Notes: generated from the letters alone by a model not told the origin. A stretch of 6,126 nt of DNA from Bifidobacterium breve (GCA_945889575.1 CAMDBY010000107.1:1-6126), one strand, 5' to 3'. Shown: positions 1-6,126, counted from the first letter of the stretch. Program-made: numbers and translations.

Positions 1-6
1 CATCAT
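1..6 (-). CDS. Start of a downstream gene in the purLQC operon (only the first codons visible)
   Basis: On the minus strand the purC stop TGA (5..3) is overlapped by two adjacent ATG codons, at 6..4 and 3..1. A GGAG Shine-Dalgarno lies at 14..11, which is 4 bases before the first ATG and 7 before the second. The second ATG therefore has better spacing and makes a TGATG overlap with purC. This arrangement matches the coupled junctions elsewhere in the operon, so a further gene probably begins here. Its identity cannot be read; another purine gene is a guess from context only. The GGAG also forms part of the Gly-Ala codons near the end of purC, so chance is possible. Confidence 0.5.
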
Positions 7-950
7 AGGGCTCCAATATTTTGTAGATTTTTTTTAAGACGTTGCTGCACTGGATATTCACCAGGAATAAATTGACGGCCAGTCAACCGTGTGTACGCAG
101 AGATGTAGCGCTGAGTTGTTGCAGAAATAATCGCGGCATCTAAAGCAGGGGGATTCCCACTTCCGTTGTACCCCACCGCATCAAGAGCAAGCCGCACTGG
201 TTCCTTGTCAAGACTTTCTGGTTCTTCGCCCGAGTCAAGACGCGCTTGATACGTATTCAGTTCCCAATAACGAGACGAATCAGGCGTGTGCATTTCGTCT
301 ATTAATAGGACTGAGCCATCAGAAGCGAGACCGAACTCATATTTTGTATCAGCCAACAAAAGACCTGCTTTATGTGCAACTTCTTGACCATGAGCAAAAA
401 GTGCAAGCGCCGCATCTTGAACCGTGTTCCACACATCACGATCTACGATTCCTCGTGTCACCACATCAGCACATGTCAGAGGCTCGTCATGTTCGCCCGT
501 CTTGCCTTTGGTTGTAGGCGTAATAATTGCAGATGGAAGAACAGTGTTCTTGCGAAGCCCATCTGGGAATTCGTACCCATAAATCTTTCGTGCCCCACTG
601 CTGTATTGGTGCCACAACGACGTTGAGGTAGTGCCTGTAATCACACCGCGCACGACGACTTCAACAGCAAGGGGTGTTGCAGCATGGCCAATAGTTGCAT
701 TGGGATCTGGACAACTAATGAAATGGTTGTCCACAATATGACGAGAATTTTCAAACCACCACGCAGATAACTCATTGAGCACTTGGCCTTTAAATGGTAC
801 GACCGCGACAATTTGGTCAAAGGCTGATAGTCGATCTGTTGTAAGAAATAGTCTCGTGTGGCCTGGCAGCGCATACGACACCCGTACTTTGCCCGTTCTG
901 CGATCCGCAAGATCAATCTCAAGATCGGAACATCCACTAATTGTTGACAT
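3..950 (-). CDS. purC: Phosphoribosylaminoimidazole-succinocarboxamide (SAICAR) synthase, long Ade1-like form
   Basis: This cytosolic enzyme condenses CAIR with L-aspartate using ATP to give SAICAR. The 315-residue product shows the family blocks in order: TDRLSAFD (38-45) in the N-terminal nucleotide-binding part, RGVITGTTSTSLW (101-113), PTTKGKTGEHDEP (145-157) equivalent to the conserved GEHDE segment, LLADTKYEFGL (198-208), and the signature LIDEMHTPDSSRYW (216-229), followed by LDKEPVR (247-253). At 315 residues it matches the yeast Ade1-type enzyme (about 306) rather than the short bacterial PurC (about 235-250). The ATG at 950 is preceded by AAGGAG with a 6-base gap, and the gene overlaps the end of purQ by 14 bases, so it is the third gene of the purLQC arm. 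It appears intact, with a TGA stop at 5..3. Confidence 0.97.
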   Translation of the reverse strand: MSTISGCSDLEIDLADRRTGKVRVSYALPGHTRLFLTTDRLSAFDQIVAVVPFKGQVLNELSAWWFENSRHIVDNHFISCPDPNATIGHAATPLAVEVVVRGVITGTTSTSLWHQYSSGARKIYGYEFPDGLRKNTVLPSAIITPTTKGKTGEHDEPLTCADVVTRGIVDRDVWNTVQDAALALFAHGQEVAHKAGLLLADTKYEFGLASDGSVLLIDEMHTPDSSRYWELNTYQARLDSGEEPESLDKEPVRLALDAVGYNGSGNPPALDAAIISATTQRYISAYTRLTGRQFIPGEYPVQQRLKKNLQNIGAL

Positions 951-1671
951 ACCTAACTCCTTCTTGAAATAAGGCCAGGCCTAAACCACCAGATTCTCCA
1001 CGATGAAATTTTGGATGCTGGCGTGCCACGACATGATTTTCAGGATGCGGCATGAGACCAAGCACGACGCCAGTTGGGTCGCATACGCCAGCAATATCAC
1101 CAACAGATCCGTTCGGGTTTCCGTTCACATAACGAAGCGCTACTTGATCATTTTTCAAGAGAGCGGACACTGTTGAACTACCTGCCGTGAATCGACCCTC
1201 GCCGTGTGCAATGGGGCAGTGAATATTTTCAGTCAAATTGCGAGTCCAGATACATTTTTTTGAGACTGGTTCCATTTCAATCCAGCGACAATCAAATACA
1301 CCACCATCGTTATGACCAAGAGCTACTAACCGATTGTCTTCGGGCAAGATTCCCATCCGAACAAGAGTTTGAAAACCATTACAAATTCCAATCACCGGAC
1401 GACGTTCTGTAATTGCAGCCCTGATTCGATCCCCGATTGAGTTCTCCAATTCCACAGCAAACAGGCGCCCCGCGCCCAGTGCGTCTGCATAAGAAAAACC
1501 GCCAGCAATGACAATGATGTCAGCATCGTCAATCCGAGATGGCTGGGAGATCAGATCGGACATTAGGTAGGAAATTGGTGTTGCGCCAGCTTGTGTGAGA
1601 GCAAAAGAGACATCAGAATCTCTGTTTGTCCCTGGGGCACACAGCACAGCAGCAATGGGTGAACTTTTCAT
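937..1671 (-). CDS. purQ: FGAM synthase glutaminase subunit PurQ
   Basis: PurQ is a class I (triad) glutamine amidotransferase that hydrolyses glutamine and passes ammonia to PurL to make FGAM from FGAR. Numbered from the ATG at 1671 the protein has 244 residues. It shows the N-terminal APGTNRD segment (12-18), GGFSYADALGAG (57-68), the nucleophile elbow GICNGFQ with Cys97, the AHGEGRF segment (155-161), RYVNGNPNGS (180-189), and MPHPE with His209 and Glu211 completing the triad. An in-frame GTG at 1686 would add five residues, but the ATG is preferred: it forms an ATGA overlap with the purL stop, has GGAAG 8 bases upstream, and places the first beta strand at the usual distance. The stop is TAG at 939..937. 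Its place directly after purL fits the shared complex. Confidence 0.97.
   Translation of the reverse strand: MKSSPIAAVLCAPGTNRDSDVSFALTQAGATPISYLMSDLISQPSRIDDADIIVIAGGFSYADALGAGRLFAVELENSIGDRIRAAITERRPVIGICNGFQTLVRMGILPEDNRLVALGHNDGGVFDCRWIEMEPVSKKCIWTRNLTENIHCPIAHGEGRFTAGSSTVSALLKNDQVALRYVNGNPNGSVGDIAGVCDPTGVVLGLMPHPENHVVARQHPKFHRGESGGLGLALFQEGVRYVNN
957..962 (-). promoter_or_regulatory. Ribosome binding site of purC
   Basis: The minus strand reads AAGGAG here, ending 6 bases before the purC ATG at 950. It lies inside the last codons of purQ. It is the cleanest Shine-Dalgarno in the window with a correctly spaced in-frame start, and shows that the host uses Shine-Dalgarno initiation for internal operon genes. 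Confidence 0.85.
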
Positions 1672-4499
1672 TGTTGTGTCTTCCACATGTCTGATAACTC
1701 AGTCACTGACACATCGCGACCATTGGAAAAAAGTAGGAAATCATTGTCAGCGACAATTCCTAACAGACAGGATTCACCAGCAAATAGCGACAAGACCTTT
1801 GGTGCATCTTCTTTTTTCACTTCCACAATGAATCGACCATTGGACTCACTGAACAGCCATTGGACATCACTAGCTTTTTCACAGCTCGACATATCAACCC
1901 CGAGGCGTCCACCAATAGCCATTTCAGCAACAGCAACACCGATGCCACCCTCTGACACGTCATGACACGATTGAATGAGGCCTGCTCGTATTGCGCTGTG
2001 CAATGTGCGATACCGAGCTGGAGCAGTTGTATCAAACTCGGGCACTACTCCGCTATCCGAGAGATTCATTATTTTCGCCAGGTGACTTGCACCAAATTCA
2101 CAAGAAGTGTGACCAAGAACTAACAAAACATTAGAAGTACTTTTTAGATCTGGCGTCACTGTTGCATTGGCATCTGGAACGTGTGCAACTGCGGTGATGA
2201 CCAAAGTGGGCGGAACAGAATGTCGTTCACCATCACTGCCAAAATATTCGTTATTCAGGGAATCTTTACCAGAGACAAACGGAGCAGAAAAGGCTACGGC
2301 AGCTGTGCAACAACCATTAACTGCAGCGACCAGATGTCCGAGTGTTGTTTCCCTACGTGGATCTCCCCATGAGAAATTATCGAGCAGTGCAATTTTGTCT
2401 GGGTCAGCTCCGACTGCCACCACATTACGAATGGCTTCATCAACCACTGACAACGCCATTCGTTCGGGGTCTTGCTCGCCAAACCACGGATTAACCCCGA
2501 TACCGATAGCTATTCCGTGTACATCAAGTGGCTCTGCCACAACAACTCCGTCAGCATGACCATCTAATAGTGCTCCAACCAACGGACGAACAAGTGTCGC
2601 ACCACGAATTTCGTAGTCATACCGATGAATGATTGCTTCTTTCGATGCAATATTCGGATGTCGCAGCAGTTGTTGCAACGACGCCACAATGTCAATGTCG
2701 CCGAAAACAGACACGAACTCAGCCTCGTTCATCTCTGTGCGGCGCGGCGAAGGCATCGTTGCTGTCATGTGGCGTTGCGGCCGACCATTGTGAAGAAAAT
2801 CAGTATCAAGATCGAAAATAATGTCGCCGTTGTTTCGCACAACGAGTCGCCCATCACCAGTGAATTCACCGACATCAGTGCACTCAACCCCGTATATGCG
2901 ACATGCCTCTTTCAAAGGTTCAATATCTTGAACCGCAACAACCATTCGCTCTTGCGCTTCTGATAACCAAATCTCCCACGGAGAAAGCCCGGGATACTTG
3001 AGGGGCAGACCAGACAGTTCAACAGATGCACCAACACCTTCGGCCATTTCACCAATGGCGGACGATAAACCACCAGCACCACAATCTGTAATCGCACGAA
3101 ATAAGTGTTGTCCCCTGCCCAAAACATCGATCAGTAATTTCTCAGTAATGGGATCACCAATTTGCACACTGGCACCAGCAACATCACCAGTTGTTGCATC
3201 CATTGTCATTGACGAAAACGTTGCGCCACGTAATCCGTCTCGGCCAGTACGGCCGCCCAACACAACAATCCGGTCGCCAGGTTGCGGTGTTGTCGCCACA
3301 TATTCCCCGTGCGCAATGCCAATACACCCCGCAAACACCAACGGGTTTGCCGTGTATCCATTGTCGTACAACACTGCACCAGCAATAGTCGGTAAACCAA
3401 TCTTGTTTCCGTAATCCGCAATGCCCGCCACTACACCTGCACGGATGCGCCGAGGATGAAACACGCCATCAGGCAAATCTGACCCAGCTGTATCAGGAGG
3501 CCCGAAGCACAAGATGTTGGTACAGGCAATTGGCATATGTGATGCACCGAGAACATCTCGAATTACGCCACCAACACCGGTATTTGCACCACCAAATGGT
3601 TCAACCGCACTTGGATGATTATGGGTCTCACATTTCAGTGCAATCGTTACGCCATCCACAAATGACACAATCCCTGCATTGCCCACAAATGAACTCACAA
3701 CAAAAGGGGCATCAATGGCGTCGGTTGTATCTCGTAATTGACTTAAGAGAGAACGCAGCACCACACCTGAATCATCGGTGATACTTGCTCGAAAAGTTTT
3801 ATGTGCGCAATGCTCGCTCCATGTTTGAGCGATTGACTCAAGTTCTATATCGCGTGCACCAAGTCCACGGTAATGGTCACGCACCGCCCGCAATTCTTCG
3901 ATGTCGAGAGCTAACCCTCTTTCGCCATTCAATTTTAGTAACTGTTCATCCGTTGCATTTAGTGCAATAGGAACAACCTCAACCGGCACGACGTGCGCCC
4001 GAGACTCCACAGGAATAACCGGAATAATCAGAGAATCGACTGACCAATATTCAATGACAGGGTTTGCTAACAACTTGCGAACCAGCAGGTCAAGTTCACC
4101 GGGCTCCAGGGCCCCAACTATTTCAATCCGCTTCGCTGTCGTTACCGCATCGACACTTATCCCCAATCGGGAAGCGATCCGCAATAACTGTTGTGATGCA
4201 GCATCGGTGACGCCGGCATGAAGTGCAGTTTCCACAAAATGGTGACAGGTTGTCGCAGTTGCTTTCCATGATGACTGCTGCAAGAGAGAATCAACCAGAA
4301 TGTTCTCCAATGCGACACACTCAGAGTTGTCAAGAATTCCATGAATAAAGTAGACATCAATCACGTCAATTGCATCTATTGACGTGATTCCTAAGTCACG
4401 CGCATCGTGAAGAAGAGTCCGAGCTCTGGGGTCGGTTCCCGTGAGACGAATCTCTAGGCGGTAAACATCACTTTTAGACGACGACGCAATAACTCCCAC
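1668..4499 (-). CDS. purL: FGAM synthase synthetase subunit PurL with fused tandem PurS-like N-terminal domain
   Basis: PurL uses ATP and ammonia from PurQ to convert FGAR to FGAM. The 943-residue product is about 200 longer than small PurL (about 740). Residues 13-160 form two PurS-like repeats (about 13-78 and 88-155). The catalytic body follows: a linker helix region (180-225), TWSEHCAHKTF (226-236), KCETHNHPSAVEPFGGANTG (289-308), GGRTGRDGLRGATFSS (415-430), ITDCGAGGLSSAIGEMA (470-486), SEAQERMV (513-520), then the second PurM-like half with SGKDSLNNEY (743-752) and SESNGRF (884-890). No glutaminase domain is attached; PurQ is separate. The start is uncertain: GTG at 4499 is the only practical one, because an in-frame TGA lies at 4505..4503. 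It has no Shine-Dalgarno but sits 6 bases after TAGTTT. A good Shine-Dalgarno upstream serves an out-of-frame ATG instead. Confidence 0.96.
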   Translation of the reverse strand: MGVIASSSKSDVYRLEIRLTGTDPRARTLLHDARDLGITSIDAIDVIDVYFIHGILDNSECVALENILVDSLLQQSSWKATATTCHHFVETALHAGVTDAASQQLLRIASRLGISVDAVTTAKRIEIVGALEPGELDLLVRKLLANPVIEYWSVDSLIIPVIPVESRAHVVPVEVVPIALNATDEQLLKLNGERGLALDIEELRAVRDHYRGLGARDIELESIAQTWSEHCAHKTFRASITDDSGVVLRSLLSQLRDTTDAIDAPFVVSSFVGNAGIVSFVDGVTIALKCETHNHPSAVEPFGGANTGVGGVIRDVLGASHMPIACTNILCFGPPDTAGSDLPDGVFHPRRIRAGVVAGIADYGNKIGLPTIAGAVLYDNGYTANPLVFAGCIGIAHGEYVATTPQPGDRIVVLGGRTGRDGLRGATFSSMTMDATTGDVAGASVQIGDPITEKLLIDVLGRGQHLFRAITDCGAGGLSSAIGEMAEGVGASVELSGLPLKYPGLSPWEIWLSEAQERMVVAVQDIEPLKEACRIYGVECTDVGEFTGDGRLVVRNNGDIIFDLDTDFLHNGRPQRHMTATMPSPRRTEMNEAEFVSVFGDIDIVASLQQLLRHPNIASKEAIIHRYDYEIRGATLVRPLVGALLDGHADGVVVAEPLDVHGIAIGIGVNPWFGEQDPERMALSVVDEAIRNVVAVGADPDKIALLDNFSWGDPRRETTLGHLVAAVNGCCTAAVAFSAPFVSGKDSLNNEYFGSDGERHSVPPTLVITAVAHVPDANATVTPDLKSTSNVLLVLGHTSCEFGASHLAKIMNLSDSGVVPEFDTTAPARYRTLHSAIRAGLIQSCHDVSEGGIGVAVAEMAIGGRLGVDMSSCEKASDVQWLFSESNGRFIVEVKKEDAPKVLSLFAGESCLLGIVADNDFLLFSNGRDVSVTELSDMWKTQQ
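1680..1684 (-). promoter_or_regulatory. Weak ribosome binding site deciding the purQ start
   Basis: The minus strand reads GGAAG, 8 bases before the ATG at 1671. No comparable motif precedes the in-frame GTG at 1686, so this site, with the ATGA overlap, favours the ATG as the true purQ start. Reinitiation after the purL stop may matter more than this weak site. Confidence 0.5.
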
Positions 4500-4522
4500 A
4501 AATCAAAACTAGTTGTCATCAT
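4454..4522 (-). CDS. Possible 22-codon leader ORF overlapping the purL start
   Basis: On the minus strand an ATG at 4522 (with a second ATG directly after it) follows AAGAGGAG by 5 bases, the strongest Shine-Dalgarno in the intergenic region. The frame differs from purL and runs 22 codons, including a Leu-Leu-Arg-Arg-Arg-Leu-Lys stretch, to TAG at 4456..4454, so it covers the first 15 codons of purL. It could be a translated leader peptide acting on purL, the true purL start separated by a sequencing indel, or a chance ORF. The peptide resembles nothing I recognise. The good ribosome binding site is the only positive evidence. Confidence 0.3.
   Translation of the reverse strand: MMTTSFDLWELLRRRLKVMFTA
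4506..4511 (-). promoter_or_regulatory. Candidate leaderless -10 element for purL
   Basis: The minus strand reads TAGTTT, fitting the TAnnnT pattern, and is followed by exactly 6 bases before the purL GTG at 4499. Transcription would then start at or next to the start codon. The same geometry is found in front of purE. No convincing -35 hexamer lies at the usual distance, which is common for such promoters but lowers confidence. Confidence 0.4.
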
Positions 4523-4527
4523 CGAAA

Positions 4528-4535
4528 CTCCTCTT
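4528..4535 (-). promoter_or_regulatory. Strong Shine-Dalgarno upstream of purL, placed for an out-of-frame ATG
   Basis: The minus strand reads AAGAGGAG, ending 5 bases before the ATG at 4522 and 8 before the ATG at 4519, but 28 bases before the purL GTG at 4499. It is therefore misplaced for the annotated purL start. It matters because it either drives a leader peptide or marks the real start of a purL frame broken by an indel. Confidence 0.6.
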
Positions 4536-4559
4536 CTGTTTGTACGAGAAGTCAAGAGG
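4530..4559 (-). promoter_or_regulatory. Possible hairpin covering the Shine-Dalgarno upstream of purL
   Basis: In a minus-strand transcript CCTCTT (4559..4554) can pair with AAGAGG (4535..4530), which holds most of the Shine-Dalgarno. A competing smaller pairing is CTTCT (4551..4547) with AGAAG (4537..4533), with a 9-base loop. The two exclude each other and both hide part of the site. The stems are only 6 and 5 base pairs and the larger loop is 18 bases, so stability is modest. It exists only if transcription starts upstream of 4559. Confidence 0.3.
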
Positions 4560-4565
4560 TGCCTT

Positions 4566-4583
4566 TACAGAAAGTACAGAAAG
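4566..4583. repeat. Perfect tandem 9-bp repeat between the divergent genes
   Basis: The unit TACAGAAAG occurs twice without a gap (4566-4574 and 4575-4583, plus strand). It spans the predicted start site and -10 of the longer purL promoter, so it could be an operator of two half-sites, but the 9-bp length is short and it matches no purine repressor box that I recognise (neither the E. coli PurR operator nor the Bacillus PurBox). Confidence 0.6.
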
Positions 4584-4602
4584 AAATTTTACATTATGTC
4601 AA
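4573..4602 (-). promoter_or_regulatory. Candidate sigma-70-type promoter for purLQC
   Basis: The minus strand has a perfect -35 TTGACA at 4602..4597 and a 4-of-6 -10 TGTACT at 4578..4573, with an 18-base spacer that is AT-rich. Transcription would start near 4566 and give a leader of about 67 bases before the purL GTG, or 44 bases before the ATG at 4522. The -10 overlaps the tandem 9-bp repeat. This is an alternative or an addition to the leaderless promoter at 4511. Confidence 0.45.
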
Positions 4603-4614
4603 CGAAGCATGACC

Positions 4615-4620
4615 TAGTAT
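4615..4620 (+). promoter_or_regulatory. Candidate leaderless -10 element for purEK
   Basis: TAGTAT fits the TAnnnT pattern and is followed by 6 bases (GAAGCA) before the purE GTG at 4627. Transcription would start at or beside the start codon. No good -35 is seen at 16-18 bases; that region overlaps the -35 of the opposing purL promoter, so the two promoters would be back to back. No real Shine-Dalgarno precedes purE, which supports leaderless expression. Confidence 0.5.
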
Positions 4621-4626
4621 GAAGCA

Positions 4627-5127
4627 GTGCACAGTTCGGCTTCTCCAATCGTGTGCGTGGTGATGGGCTCCAGCAGCGACTGGCCAATCATGTCTCGCGC
4701 AGTAGAAATTCTGGAGCACTTTGCAATACCGCACGAGACACAAGTGCTCTCAGCGCATCGCATGCCCGATGAATTATTCGCATACGCTGAAACTGCCAAA
4801 CAGCGCGGGCTGCGAGCAATTATCGCTGGTGCTGGCGGAGCTGCGCATTTACCTGGCATGCTGGCCGCAAAAACACTGGTCCCAGTGCTTGGTGTACCGG
4901 TTCCCACCACCCATTTAGCGGGTGAAGATTCGCTCTATTCCATCGTGCAGATGCCTGCAGGAACACCCGTGGCAACATTTGCAATTGGTGAAGCCGGTGC
5001 GGTCAATGCTGCATTATTTGCAATAGAACTTCTTGCACACGACGACGATCAACTGCACAACGCGCTTGTCGAATACCGCCGCAAGCGGCACGACGATGCG
5101 GCGTCGAGCGTTCTTCCACCCGCCTGA
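4627..5127 (+). CDS. purE: N5-carboxyaminoimidazole ribonucleotide mutase, class I PurE
   Basis: PurE moves the carboxylate of N5-CAIR to carbon 4 of the ring, giving CAIR for PurC. Class I PurE forms a cytosolic octamer. The 166-residue product has the usual length and blocks: VVMGSSSDWPIM (11-22) binding the substrate phosphate, SAHRMP (42-47) with the conserved His44, AGAGGAAHLPGMLAA (67-81) with His74, GVPVPTTHLAGEDSLYSIVQMP (89-110) and AGTPVATFAIG (111-121). The pairing with purK supports the bacterial N5-CAIR mutase rather than an AIR carboxylase (class II). The GTG at 4627 is chosen because an in-frame TAG lies at 4615-4617 and the conserved part begins at residue 7. It has no clear Shine-Dalgarno but lies 6 bases after TAGTAT. 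The last ten or so residues, after the conserved core, are unremarkable. Confidence 0.96.
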   Translation: MHSSASPIVCVVMGSSSDWPIMSRAVEILEHFAIPHETQVLSAHRMPDELFAYAETAKQRGLRAIIAGAGGAAHLPGMLAAKTLVPVLGVPVPTTHLAGEDSLYSIVQMPAGTPVATFAIGEAGAVNAALFAIELLAHDDDQLHNALVEYRRKRHDDAASSVLPPA

Positions 5128-6126
5128 TGTCAACAATGCTTGGCGTTATCGGTGGAGGTCAACTCGGTAACTATTTTGTACTCGCAGCACAAAAGATGGG
5201 TTACCAGACAGCAGTTCTCGACCCTGACCCCCGTGCACCAGCTGGTGTTCATGCGGACAGACATATCATTGCCCATTACGACGACGCCGACGCACTGAGA
5301 GAACTTGCTGCTATCTGCAGTGCAGTCACCATTGAATTCGAAAATCCGCCAGTCTCATCGCTGGAGTTTCTTGCTAAATACGTACCTGTTCGTCCTTCGC
5401 CTGCTTGTGTGGCAATTGCCCAGAACCGCCGTGAAGAAAAACAATTTTGTGAATCTATTGGTCTCTTAGTCGCACCATATGAAGTGCTCGAAACACAAGC
5501 AGACATCGAACGCATCTGCAGCGACGGAATCAATCCGAGTCGTAATCCGTTCAGCACACCGCTTCTCATGAAAACAACGCGACTGGGCTACGACGGAAAA
5601 GGCCAGCAAAAAATTTTTGACTTCTCGGAAATTCCTTCACTGTGGGACAACGTCGGCAATGTTCCATGCGTTGTTGAACAGATGATCACCCTTCATGCCG
5701 AGTTTTCCATCATTCTTGCGCGTAGTGCCGATGGCACCATTGCGATGTTTGCACCCACTCATAATGTGCACGTTGATGGAATTCTTGACATCAGCACTGC
5801 CCCATTTACGGGCGACCACGGATTTCTACAGCGCGGCGAACTAGCCGCCATCCACATCGCAGAGAAACTCGATTACGTCGGTGTTCTCGCCGTAGAGTTT
5901 TTTGTCTCAGACGACACTCTGTTCGTGAACGAACTTGCACCTCGACCGCATAACAGCGGTCACTGGACCCTTGACGCAGCGCACACCAGCCAGTTTGAAC
6001 AACAAGTCCACGCCTTGGTGGGTTCTACACTCGGCGACCCGTCGATGACTCACTCAGCAACTGCAATGGCCAACCTTCTCGGAGATCGTTGGGCTCATGG
6101 TGAACCTCAATTTGAACTACTGCAAA
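5127..6126 (+). CDS. purK: N5-carboxyaminoimidazole ribonucleotide synthase PurK (3' end cut by window)
   Basis: PurK is an ATP-grasp enzyme that carboxylates AIR with ATP and bicarbonate to N5-CAIR, the substrate of PurE. The visible 333 residues show the N-terminal GVIGGGQLG (6-14), EFENP (70-74), NRREEKQF (100-107), the ATP-grasp loop KTTRLGYDGKGQ (149-160), VVEQM and AEFSIILAR (182-199), and the metal and ATP site NELAPRPHNSGH (268-279), then TSQFEQQVHAL (287-297). Family members run about 355-400 residues, so some 30-60 are missing. The ATG at 5127 shares its A with the purE stop (TGATG) and lacks a Shine-Dalgarno, so translation is probably coupled to purE. A second in-frame ATG at 5136 would start three residues later and cannot be excluded. 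No frame disruption is seen. Confidence 0.96.
   Translation, partial: MSTMLGVIGGGQLGNYFVLAAQKMGYQTAVLDPDPRAPAGVHADRHIIAHYDDADALRELAAICSAVTIEFENPPVSSLEFLAKYVPVRPSPACVAIAQNRREEKQFCESIGLLVAPYEVLETQADIERICSDGINPSRNPFSTPLLMKTTRLGYDGKGQQKIFDFSEIPSLWDNVGNVPCVVEQMITLHAEFSIILARSADGTIAMFAPTHNVHVDGILDISTAPFTGDHGFLQRGELAAIHIAEKLDYVGVLAVEFFVSDDTLFVNELAPRPHNSGHWTLDAAHTSQFEQQVHALVGSTLGDPSMTHSATAMANLLGDRWAHGEPQFELLQ

Noticed and set aside
937..1686. purQ starting at the GTG at 1686
   Set aside because: There is no ribosome site before it, it adds only five residues not expected in the family, and it makes a longer overlap with purL than the typical ATGA at 1671.
2998..3414. Plus-strand ORF of 138 codons inside purL
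   Set aside because: It is antisense to the conserved PurL core, has a low-complexity Pro/Ser/Thr-rich translation typical of a shadow frame, and has no family resemblance. The same holds for the ORF at 2167-2559.
4598..4613. Inverted repeat GTCA-N8-TGAC between the promoters
   Set aside because: The arms are only 4 bp and do not extend, so it is not distinguishable from chance.
4500..4626. Purine riboswitch in the purL leader
   Set aside because: The leader is at most about 67 bases and shows no three-way-junction layout or conserved purine-aptamer core segments.
4619..4663. ATG at 4619 opening a 14-codon ORF out of frame with purE
   Set aside because: The ATG overlaps the candidate -10 element, has no Shine-Dalgarno, and would not be transcribed if purE is leaderless.
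4614..4910. Minus-strand ORF of 98 codons opposite purE
   Set aside because: It is fully antisense to the conserved PurE core, and its composition follows from the complement of purE. No independent signal supports it.

Overview
This window is a compact de novo purine biosynthesis locus built from two divergent arms around a 127-base intergenic region (4500-4626). The left arm, read on the minus strand, is purL, purQ, purC and then the first codons of an unseen gene that leaves the window at position 1. The right arm, on the plus strand, is purE followed by purK, which is cut by the window end.

The arms supply consecutive or nearby pathway steps. PurL with PurQ converts FGAR, ATP and glutamine to FGAM. 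PurK and PurE convert AIR to CAIR through N5-CAIR. PurC joins CAIR and aspartate to form SAICAR. Within each arm the genes overlap (purL/purQ by ATGA, purQ/purC by 14 bases, purE/purK by TGATG), so each arm reads as one operon with coupled translation. No separate purS is present. Its role is probably taken by a long N-terminal extension of PurL holding two PurS-like repeats, the arrangement known from the N-terminal domain of large single-chain PurL, here combined with a free PurQ.

The intergenic region is the least ordinary part. Both arms begin with GTG codons that lack a well-placed Shine-Dalgarno sequence, and each GTG lies exactly 6 bases after a TAGTnT hexamer, which suggests leaderless transcription of both arms. 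purL also has a TTGACA-18-TGTACT promoter candidate, a strong Shine-Dalgarno that serves an out-of-frame ATG and opens a 22-codon ORF overlapping the purL start, a possible hairpin over that Shine-Dalgarno, and a perfect tandem 9-bp repeat.

The organism is a bacterium of moderate GC. Leaderless-type starts, the long Ade1-like PurC and the long PurL with separate PurQ would fit Actinomycetota (such as Acidimicrobiia) or Chloroflexota, but this placement is inferred from recalled family features and is weak. I see no mobile element, CRISPR array, RNA gene, defence system or sign of horizontal transfer. The locus is essentially housekeeping, with interest limited to the PurL architecture and the control region.
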